From Debaryomyces hansenii CBS767 (Eukaryota; Ascomycota; Pichiomycetes; Serinales; Debaryomycetaceae), in assembly GCF_000006445.2 (NCBI RefSeq), contig NC_006048.2, positions 1,488,001 through 1,552,000 on the forward strand: a DNA stretch of 64,000 nt, in the 5' to 3' direction. Of the stretch, positions 50,280-58,038 are shown piece by piece; positions within the stretch are counted from its first letter, which is position 1, and each line of letters opens with the position of its first letter. The notes under the pieces are model-generated. The model saw nothing but the letters and a program-made list of their open reading frames with translations. It was not told the DNA's origin and ran no database searches. The position numbers were made by a program, and so were the translations under genes.

Positions 50280-52553
50280 CTAATGGCTAATAGCAGGCGA
50301 CAATACTTCAAAATCTGAATCAACGCATTCTTCTTCTTCTCCCATGCTAATTATGTCGTAATCATTAGCATCATCAACTGTATGTCTACTTTTATTATCA
50401 GTAGTAGAACCATTCTCGTGAGCTAAGAATGATTTTGCATCATCATATTCAGAAGACGATAAATTTTTAGATTCCAATAGAGATTCTTTCGGTAAAGTTG
50501 GCAAAACCACAAAATGGACTGAACCCTCCGTTGACCTATTATTTGATTGCATTTCAGTCTTTTCTGTGTCGCCTGGTGATGATAATTCCTCTACGTGGTT
50601 ATCAATTTTATCATTTTTCTGAGATTCATTCACAAAGGATTCAGTGTCTGACGACGGATAATCAGCCTCTTTATCACAGAACTTCAAAGAATCGGATAAT
50701 CCGTTATCAACACTTACGTCTTCGTGCCATTTTTCCTTTGGGATTACTTCGAAAACCCCATTTAAATTCTTCAAACTTAAATCACAAGAAGCAAAAAATG
50801 AGTCAGTTACTATGAGTAACTTGAAGGGATATTTGAGGTGAGCATTACTCAATCCGATATTGTACTTCGTTGTTCTTTCAGGCAATATCTTGCGGCCATG
50901 AACTACACTAAGATTGCACACGACTTGATCAAAACAATTGATGACTTTAAATTTTAAATTTGAACAATCAAGACGAGTTTTGGATTTATTCGTGATAATG
51001 ATTTGTGCCATACTGTTAGATTTAGGTACTAAAACGACTTCAATCGAGCCTTTCTCCGATTTAATATCCAGAAGATTGGCTAATATTGGTTTATTCATAA
51101 TATTTAAAGAAGTCGTCTCCCCTGGACTATAGTTGCCATCCATGATAATTGAATCATCAGTTGTCGAAATTTTTAATCTTCTTCCTGATAAGCTATTGAA
51201 TTTTTCAGTCAAAATACCTAAATTATAACTCCTCTTTTCGCCTGATAATATAGCTCTAACATTTTTAACCAAAATTACTTCGCTTGCATTGCTATCATAA
51301 AATTCAAACTTTAAGTCCCCTCCCGAGATAGGAATTGATGAGTTGTTGTATAATACTAACGAAATGACTCTAGCATCTTGAGAAAATCTCTTTGTGTAAA
51401 TTTGAACCTTATTGTATTCACTTAACAGTTCAGGTTCATGATTAAGGTTAATACTTATATCTATCTCATCTGCAGATTTTGTTTCTTGATCATCCGAACC
51501 TTCATTGTTTTGACTACTTGTACAAATATCCGCTTGCACATTTGACGATTCAACTAGACTCTGCAACATAGCAAATTTAGTATCTTCGTCTTCATCTTGA
51601 ATATTTTCAGTTTTAAGCAATGACGACAAGATTTTATATCTATCAGACTCTTCAATAATCTTGTCTACATTCTTAAAGAAATCATTAATGCTACCTTCAC
51701 CTAAGATTGATTCAATCTTGTCTTTATTAGCCAATGAACAGCCATTTAAAGGAATATCATATATGATATCATTGCTATTAGAAAAGGCCCTTGGACAATT
51801 AGTCCTACTATCCAAAAGAGGTTTGGTAATCTTAATCATTGGATGGGTATATAAATGATCGCCATTATTTTTTTCTTCGACATGCTGTTTTGATTCACAT
51901 GCTTGACATAGGTCATAATCCCGACAGATTAAACACTTGAATCTCACACCTTTAATCGGGACAAAATTTGTCGGATTACAAGAATCACAGGCAACAAGTT
52001 CATGAACGCAATCGTTATTCGTTGCATCTTTAGGTTTTTCCTCGAACTGTCCTTTTGCTGACTGTGTCCGTGTCTGTGGTTGAGTTGGTTGTGTCTGTGG
52101 TTTTGTATGTGCTTGGAATTCTTCACCCCTAAAATCAGACAAAACAGTAAATGAAGCTTCTACTAAAGCTTTTCCTAAACTTGCAAAGTCAATTGTCTTC
52201 TTCTTCTCAAAATCACCACCTAAAATGTTAGGTGAACAAAATTTAGTTGCAGGCGTTGAATCATTGATAAGAAGTTTGATATGATTCTTAACCTTCAAAC
52301 TTCTAGATAACGATTTGAAATCACTATCAGTTTCCAATGGTATGTAGTCTTTGTGCTTCTTTGACTTTCTTAATATCTTTATATCTTTCAAATCCCCAAG
52401 CTTGAAATCAGACCGCAAAAAAGCAACCAATTTTTCCTTATCATCAATCCGAATAAATGATTCTCTCTCAACAGTAATCAGACAATCTTTCAGCGAACTG
52501 CATAAATGATTGTAACTAACTTTAATTGTTACTACCTTGTTTTCTGAATCCAT
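50280..52553 (-). CDS. NBR1/Atg19-like selective-autophagy receptor with PB1, ZZ and Ig-like domains
   Basis: 757 residues. Residues ~5-95 look like a PB1 domain (VVTIKVSYNHL...HIKLLI). A ZZ zinc finger lies at ~182-240 with paired cysteines ACDSC, FKCLICRDYDLCQAC and closing histidines (HLYTHPM). About 375-490 and 495-615 form two beta-rich repeats of immunoglobulin type, like the Ams1-binding domains of Atg19 or the FW region of NBR1. The tail is acidic and ends close to DSDFEVLS (F at ~747), a textbook Atg8-binding LIR (acidic, aromatic, xx, Leu). Such receptors deliver cargo to the vacuole. Domain plan strong; cargo unknown. Confidence 0.82.
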   Translation of the reverse strand: MDSENKVVTIKVSYNHLCSSLKDCLITVERESFIRIDDKEKLVAFLRSDFKLGDLKDIKILRKSKKHKDYIPLETDSDFKSLSRSLKVKNHIKLLINDSTPATKFCSPNILGGDFEKKKTIDFASLGKALVEASFTVLSDFRGEEFQAHTKPQTQPTQPQTRTQSAKGQFEEKPKDATNNDCVHELVACDSCNPTNFVPIKGVRFKCLICRDYDLCQACESKQHVEEKNNGDHLYTHPMIKITKPLLDSRTNCPRAFSNSNDIIYDIPLNGCSLANKDKIESILGEGSINDFFKNVDKIIEESDRYKILSSLLKTENIQDEDEDTKFAMLQSLVESSNVQADICTSSQNNEGSDDQETKSADEIDISINLNHEPELLSEYNKVQIYTKRFSQDARVISLVLYNNSSIPISGGDLKFEFYDSNASEVILVKNVRAILSGEKRSYNLGILTEKFNSLSGRRLKISTTDDSIIMDGNYSPGETTSLNIMNKPILANLLDIKSEKGSIEVVLVPKSNSMAQIIITNKSKTRLDCSNLKFKVINCFDQVVCNLSVVHGRKILPERTTKYNIGLSNAHLKYPFKLLIVTDSFFASCDLSLKNLNGVFEVIPKEKWHEDVSVDNGLSDSLKFCDKEADYPSSDTESFVNESQKNDKIDNHVEELSSPGDTEKTEMQSNNRSTEGSVHFVVLPTLPKESLLESKNLSSSEYDDAKSFLAHENGSTTDNKSRHTVDDANDYDIISMGEEEECVDSDFEVLSPAISH

Positions 52554-52715
52554 TTCTTAAGTAACTACCTAGATTTAAGAAAAAGTTATGTTTGCCTCTT
52601 TGCAAATAAGGGATAAGATTAGAAAAATGCGTGTGATCGGGGAAATTTATTACTGATAAAAAGAGTGGCAATCACGAATTTATCAGATTTAAATCAAACT
52701 ACGATAAGACAATAA

Positions 52716-53240
52716 ATGAGCTACAAGTATCCGCCTGCTGTCGTTTTTGATTTAGATTATACGTTATGGCCATGCTGGTGTGATACACATATATCTATGC
52801 CACTTAAACCGGTGTCAAAAAGAGAAGTTGTTGATAGATACGGTATGCAGTTAAAATTATATAAGGACGTTGAAAACATACTAATGGAGTTGAAATCACA
52901 AGATGTGACGATCATTGGGGCAAGCAGAACAGCCACCCCACGAGTAGCGCAGGAGCTTTTATCGTTATTTCACATAAATGATATACCTATGATTAAATAC
53001 TTTCATTCTTTACAGTGGGGCCAAGGGTCTAAAATCAAGCATATAACTAAAGCAGCAAAGCTGTTAGGAATGCATGATGATTTAGAAGAGGGAGGTTTCA
53101 TATTATTTGATGATGAACTGAGAAATAGAGACGTAACTTCAATAAATTGTGAATTTGTTCATATCGATGAAACAAAGGGTTTGACTCGTGGTGTATTCGA
53201 GAAAGGCTTACAAGTATGGACTGAAAATAGAAATAAATAG
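52716..53240 (+). CDS. MDP1-type HAD phosphatase
   Basis: 174 residues of the haloacid-dehalogenase superfamily, magnesium-dependent phosphatase-1 type. The nucleophile motif is FDLDYTLWP (D12, D14, T16), motif II lies in TIIGASRTATP, and motif III/IV in FILFDDELRN. Compact, with no cap domain, like S. cerevisiae Yer134c (178 aa), a cytosolic metal-dependent phosphatase proposed to act on protein tyrosine or on glycated substrates. Divergent from the autophagy receptor by 162 bp. Confidence 0.9.
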   Translation: MSYKYPPAVVFDLDYTLWPCWCDTHISMPLKPVSKREVVDRYGMQLKLYKDVENILMELKSQDVTIIGASRTATPRVAQELLSLFHINDIPMIKYFHSLQWGQGSKIKHITKAAKLLGMHDDLEEGGFILFDDELRNRDVTSINCEFVHIDETKGLTRGVFEKGLQVWTENRNK

Positions 53241-53327
53241 ATTTCGAATAGATTAGAATAAATAGGTAAATACTGATACATTACTTATAGTAAAACTCTC
53301 ATAAGCGTACCAAAGCTTTAAGCTGCA

Positions 53328-53764
53328 CTAATTAGTTTCCTTAATTGACTTAACAAGGGAAACAAGACTACTATGAGAAGCATTCGGTGGAGCATTAATT
53401 TCTTTCTTGAATGGTTAGTAAATATTTTATCTCACCTTAAGATACATTAATATTAGAATAAAGTACTTACATCTTTCAACCAACTTTTCAAGCTATTATC
53501 AGACCATTTGGATATTTCCACTTGAGATTCGCTACTTGATTTTCCAACCGTTGCCTGAACTCTCGATTGCTGATCTTCGGCTTCTTCCTCCAATTCTATA
53601 GGTTCATTGTCCTCTTCAACTTCTCCACTACCAGTTAAGTAATTATAAATTGAATCTGTTAGATGTGGAAAAGTCTTCAAAACAATATAGCTACCGACTA
53701 TAACTGCACCTGCAGTTGCAGTTATTTTAAACTTGCTACGACTACTCTTTAATTGAACCGCCAT
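53328..53764 (-). CDS. Small single-pass membrane protein with Ish1/SAP-like C-terminal helix motif, one intron
   Basis: Exons 53471-53764 and 53328-53405; intron 53406-53470 (65 nt) with GTAAGT, TACTAAC and CAAG. The ~123-residue product begins MAVQLKSSRSKFK, has a membrane segment at ~15-33 (ITATAGAVIVGSYIVL), an acidic linker and WSDNSLKSWLKD. Exon 2 adds KEINAPPNASHSSLVSLVKS, so the helix-extended-helix motif (Lys-x-x-Leu-x-Ala/Pro...Leu-Val-x-Val) exists only in the spliced form. An upstream ATG at 53851 would add 29 residues, judged less likely. Function unknown. Confidence 0.75.
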
Positions 53765-53979
53765 CTTAATAAGTTGAATTATAACAAAATAACTAGAAAT
53801 ATAATTCTTGACGTTATCTTTTATAAAGTAGTAATTACACGTGATTCTCATCCTTCTCCTTCTTCTTTTTAAATAAGACTATGAAATTGAAAATTAAACC
53901 CCACATCTAGATAATATACATTAATAAACTTATATAATACACAGAGAAATATAACCCTTCATTATGAAATCTAATTCAC

Positions 53980-54372
53980 TTATAATTCTTGAGAAGCTTT
54001 ACCTTTGGCTGATTTTTTTGGTAATAAGTTTTGATGAATATTTGGTAAAACACCACCTTGTGCAATTGTAACATGACCTAATAACTTGTTCAATTCTTCA
54101 TCATTTCTGATAGCCAATTGTAAATGTCTTGGGATAATTCTAGATTTCTTGTTATCTCTAGCAGCGTTACCAGCTAATTCTAAAATTTCAGCTGCTAAAT
54201 ATTCTAAAACAGAAGTTAAGTAAACTGGAGCACCAGACCCAACTCTTTGAGCGTAGTTACCTTTTCTTAATAATCTATGAACTCTACCGACTGGGAAAGT
54301 TAACCCAGCCTTAGCGGATCTTGAAGTTGAAGCTTTTTCAGAAGAACCGGCTTTACCTTTACCACCAGACAT
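53980..54372 (-). CDS. HTA1: Histone H2A
   Basis: 130 residues, essentially canonical yeast H2[56 protein letters not shown] and [19 protein letters not shown]. It ends SQEL, the SQ(E/D)phi motif phosphorylated after DNA damage (H2A-S129), so it is the H2A.X-type canonical histone, not H2A.Z. Divergently paired with H2B. Paralogue number (HTA1 or HTA2) cannot be told. Confidence 0.98.
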
Positions 54373-54452
54373 TGTATTTATTATTATTATTATTGATTAA
54401 TTAACAAGAAGGAAAATTACCAATTATTATATTGAAAGATGAATTGTGTAAA

Positions 54453-54460
54453 TTTATATA
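54453..54460 (-). promoter_or_regulatory. TATA box of H2A
   Basis: TATATAAA on the minus strand, 81-88 bp upstream of the H2A ATG. Confidence 0.55.
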
Positions 54461-54569
54461 TCTTTAACAAAATTCTGTTTGTTTATTTAACAGCCACCTG
54501 ATACGGGGGCTGATCGAAGATGCTATTTTTTACAGGCAAATGGGAAATTTTCAGTATTGCTCCATTCGC

Positions 54570-54648
54570 GCGTAAATTTTAGAATTACTGCGTAAATTAT
54601 AGTTTGTTTACATATCACACATCACCGACGCGTATGTGATAACTACGC
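54570..54648. promoter_or_regulatory. Histone divergent promoter core: four GCGTA elements
   Basis: GCGTAAAT occurs at 54570 and 54590, exactly 20 bp apart; GCGTA recurs at 54630, and inverted (TACGC) at 54644-54648. All lie midway between the two TATA boxes. Likely shared upstream activating sites; the S. cerevisiae Spt10 consensus is not evident. Confidence 0.5.
54628..54633. promoter_or_regulatory. MCB box ACGCGT
   Basis: ACGCGT is the MluI cell-cycle box bound by MBF in yeasts, giving G1/S expression; a related TTCGCGCG stands at 54566-54572. Fits S-phase histone transcription. Confidence 0.5.
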
Positions 54649-54691
54649 AAAATAAGCAAAACAAACATAGGTGAATGGTAAGTGCAATTTC

Positions 54692-54699
54692 TATATAAG
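54692..54699 (+). promoter_or_regulatory. TATA box of H2B
   Basis: TATATAAG on the plus strand, about 100 bp before the H2B ATG. Confidence 0.55.
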
Positions 54700-54797
54700 G
54701 CGATTGTATTCCCTGTGGGTAGTTTTCAACAGCTCTGTTCTGTTTTCTTTTTTTTCTTTCTCCTTTCTATCTATCAACTTATTATATATTATTTACA

Positions 54798-55187
54798 ATG
54801 GCCCCAAAAGCTGAAAAGAAACCTGCCTCAAAAGCCCCAGCTGAAAAGAAACCTGCTGCTAAGAAGACTGCTACTTCTGGAACCAAGAAGAGATCTAAGA
54901 CCAGAAAGGAAACTTACTCTTCTTACATTTACAAGGTTTTAAAGCAAACTCACCCTGATACTGGTATCTCGCAAAAGGCTATGTCTATCATGAACTCTTT
55001 TGTTAACGATATTTTCGAAAGAATTGCTGGTGAAGCATCCAAGTTAGCTGCTTACAACAAGAAATCTACTATTTCTGCTAGAGAAATTCAAACTGCTGTT
55101 AGATTAATCTTACCTGGTGAATTAGCTAAGCATGCTGTTTCTGAAGGTACCAGAGCTGTTACTAAATACTCTTCAGCTGCTAACTAA
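54798..55187 (+). CDS. HTB1: Histone H2B
   Basis: 129 residues: Lys/Ala-rich tail ([20 protein letters not shown]), then [46 protein letters not shown] and [16 protein letters not shown], with the ubiquitinated Lys in AVTKYSS. The ATG at 54798 is the only plausible start. The coding DNA is biased to preferred codons. Shares a 425 bp promoter with H2A. Confidence 0.98.
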   Translation: MAPKAEKKPASKAPAEKKPAAKKTATSGTKKRSKTRKETYSSYIYKVLKQTHPDTGISQKAMSIMNSFVNDIFERIAGEASKLAAYNKKSTISAREIQTAVRLILPGELAKHAVSEGTRAVTKYSSAAN

Positions 55188-55479
55188 GTTGTATGAGTAT
55201 TCACTTTAGTTTTCTTATGTATTATTTAGTTTATTTGGTTTATCTATCTTTTGTATATTAGAAAATAAATTTCGGTTTATCATTGATATTTTAAAAATGT
55301 ATTAAATATAAATGGGCACTATAATTTGCATTGATGTGTGTCAAGTAAATAAATGACCTCCAGGTACAGATCTGGAAATCCACGGATAATTGGTTTCAAC
55401 TTCAATAGAGAGTTATTCCTTTCCGCGTATAATAATATTTTTATTTCGAAACAATCATTAGTAGAATTTATGCATTACT

Positions 55480-55877
55480 CAGTACGCATACATTGTCATG
55501 TCAGTTTCAGTATTATAATATATAATATATAATTTACTTAATCTCTATACAAGTTCTGTATTTCAGGAGGTCCTCTTTATATAGTCCAATATTTCCACAA
55601 GAATAGGAGTACGCTTCCCGTTGTTTCCAGGTAAACAGCGAATGGGAAGGCAGATATATGGAAACCGAAAGGCATTTTATCAGTGCCTTTCTTCCAAGAA
55701 AAACTACTATCCAATGATAGCTTCAACAATCATAAGGCGGGCGTAATCTTTATGGTATAACAATAGAAAGCCAAACGGCATTCTGGTTCTATTGAGATAT
55801 AAAAGAATTTGCAGCCGCTTTACATGATTTCTCAATTTATTCTGACTTCGCATAAAATATACTAATATATTTCAACA
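55480..55877 (-). repeat. Degenerate LTR (copia family)
   Basis: From about 55500 this matches the full LTRs at 60702 and 61218, including the TACGCTTCCCGTTGTTTCC stretch and the terminal TTCAACA at 55877. The 5' hundred bases have decayed (start uncertain by ~25 bp), and an 8 bp part of the internal hairpin (CCAAAGAC) is deleted. No element body is attached. Same orientation as the minus-strand elements. Confidence 0.8.
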
Positions 55878-56307
55878 GTCTCTTGAAGTAATCTCTCTAA
55901 AAGTGAAGTCCTATCAGTATTCATTTTTAATTTTTCAAATTTTTAATCAGTATAATCAGTATTATAATATATAATTTACTTAATCTCCAAATACTATATA
56001 ATTAGCTCTTCAATTGACTTCTTATATAGTAGAATATTAGAATTACTCAATTAAGCCTTTACTGTTAGTAGTAATTAATATTCTCAATTTAATTACTCAA
56101 ACTAGCCAAACTAGCCAGTTTTAAGGTTTCTAACCCACTTATTAACCCACTTGGCTTAAACTAGAAATATTTAAGAAGAGCAATCCATTTGTTAACTTGA
56201 ATAGGAATTTAATATATTTTTGCAACCAGATTACATTTTCTCAAATTAATCGCATGCTCATTAAAAATATACAATGTAGATTTCAGGCTCATTAAAATAT
56301 TTCAATA
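55878..56307 (-). repeat. Highly diverged second LTR
   Basis: Starts with a TTGAAGTAATCTCTC relic of the LTR tip, shares TATTATAATATATAATTTACTTAATCTC with the family and ends AAAATATTTCAATA. The middle has diverged. It sits directly behind the previous LTR, and a gag remnant follows. Confidence 0.6.
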
Positions 56308-56317
56308 ATGCCTACTG

Positions 56318-56608
56318 GGACTTCCCTTGTGGCATGAGCTTTTGAAGGACTTTGGTCTGATTTCGTTCAAGCAGACATTGGAAATGCAGCTTCTGTTTTT
56401 CAGTAAACTCAAGGATCCTTCTGTCACTCTATCGGAGAAAGTCTATCTCCTTGAACATGCTGATCAGGAGATTCTTCCAATCCCCGTTCCTTATAGGATC
56501 GGGTTACTTTACTGTTTTACAGAGAATAGTACGGTCAAAGCAACGTTACTTCACATGCACGACCGTATTGAGACTATGGAAGGCGGTTCACTTACTTGGG
56601 CATCCTTG
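56318..56608 (+). pseudogene. gag fragment of a diverged copia element
   Basis: About 95 codons in plus sense, similar in wording to the gag of the minus element at 58039-60000 (LWHELLKDFG vs LWHALFRDFG; LLEHADQEILP vs LLEDADLDLLP; ENSTVKATLL vs NNSTVKNVII). Divergence marks a different subfamily or an old copy. Both ends are broken: a decayed LTR on the left and an LTR tip on the right, whose TGTTGA supplies the stop. Confidence 0.75.
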
Positions 56609-56652
56609 TGTTGAAGTAAATTCTCAAAAGTAGCTGTTGAAGTAAATCCTCG
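56609..56652. repeat. Two stacked LTR tips fused to internal sequence
   Basis: TGTTGAAGTAAATTCTC at 56609 continues 26 bp as the LTR tip, then TGTTGAAGTAAAT begins again at 56635 and passes at CTCGAAG into element-internal sequence. The tips point opposite to the plus-strand body that follows. Confidence 0.75.
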
Positions 56653-57913
56653 AAGAATTATGATCAAGTCTAAGTTGACTTGTTTCAAATGTGGTGGCAT
56701 TGGCCACAAACTGAATATCTGTCCCTCTCGAAGTGACGACGAGTATTGGAATCTGTCACCACCCAAGCCTCTGCAACCACCGAAGCCGACGAATAAGCCC
56801 AATTATTTTGTGACATATACTGAGGAGAAACCCAGCGTCTCTCCCACCAATGCTGTATGTGGGCTTAGTTACTTGGTCCCCAAACCTAGTCAGCACACTG
56901 CTGCCTATGTTGACACCGGTCACCAGACGTCTTCTGCCTCGGTATCTCATGGTTGTGCAGCTGCTACTGATAGCCATAGTGATGTCTTCCTTCTTGATAC
57001 TGGTGCGTCTGTTCATATTACGCATCAGAAGGACCTACTTCATGATTTTAATCCTGATAACTCTGGTACCATTGCTGGACTTGACCCTGCTACCACGTTC
57101 AAGATCCTTGGTACTGGAACATTGAAATTTACGTTACCTGATGGTTCTATACTCCCCGTTGAGGATGTGCAGTATGTTCCTTCTGCGGTCGTAATTTAAT
57201 CTCGGTTAGCCGTGCATCTAAAGGAGGTTCAACATTCCACCTTCTACCCGATGGTATCGTTGACCTTCGTTTAGGCCTTCAGGTTGCTGCTCTTACGAAG
57301 GATGATCTTTATCAATTTTCACTCCCATGCTTGCCTGCTCATAATGTATCAGCTGTGACTGCGTTTACTGCTACAATGGATGCCCATTCTCGTCTTGGTC
57401 ATCCAAGTCGTAAGGTTGCGCAACGCATTGGCACCTTATGTCCTTCGTATGCTGCTGCGTTGAAGTCGGAATCGAAGGATTCCCTTTGTGAGTCGTGTAT
57501 TCGTGCGAAGGTACGCACGCTCTCCCTAAAACGTCGACCACTTCCGGTCGCACTGTGAAGATCCGTTGGAGCTTGTCCACTCTGATGTCTGTGGGCCGTT
57601 TTCCCAGCCGAGTCTAACCCAAGACTCATATTATGTTGTCTTTGTTGATGATTACACTCACTATATGGCAGTGTATCCTGTTAAACAAAAATCTGATGTA
57701 TATGAGTGTGCGCGCTCATATTTTCTTCAGTCTGAACGATTCTTTCATAATCGTGGTGGCTACAAGCCGGTTACTTTTCGCACCGATAATGGTGGTGAGT
57801 ATATGTCGTCCCAATTGCAGCAATTTCTTAAAGCTCAAGGGATCACTCACCAAACCACTGTTGCGTACAATAGTCATCAGAATGGCGTCAGTGAACGAGC
57901 CATTCGTACGATC
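56653..57913 (+). pseudogene. Retrotransposon gag-pol arm, plus strand (inverted copy, broken)
   Basis: Holds the zinc knuckle CFKCGGIGHKLNIC, the protease DTGASVHITH, the gag-pre-integrase zone and the first part of integrase (DAHSRLGHPS..CESC; FVDDYTHY; FRTDNGGEY). Compared with the minus arm it has an 18 bp insertion (codons SPPKPL near 56757) and three single-base losses (near 57184, 57511 and 57558) that break the frame. It stops at the assembly gap. Not functional as it stands. Confidence 0.88.
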
Positions 57914-58038
57914 NNNNNNNNNNNNNNNNNNNNNNNNNNNNNNNNNNNNNNNNNNNNNNNNNNNNNNNNNNNNNNNNNNNNNNNNNNNNNNNNNNNNNNN
58001 NNNNNNNNNNNNNNNNNNNNNNNNNNNNNNNNNNNNNN
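57914..58038. other. Assembly gap (125 N)
   Basis: Run of N at the centre of the inverted retroelement arms. The true length is unknown. Confidence 0.99.

Noticed and set aside
55900..56300. CRISPR-like or satellite array from repeated AT-rich strings
   Set aside because: The repeats are irregular and fit a decayed LTR; CRISPR is not expected in yeast nuclear DNA.
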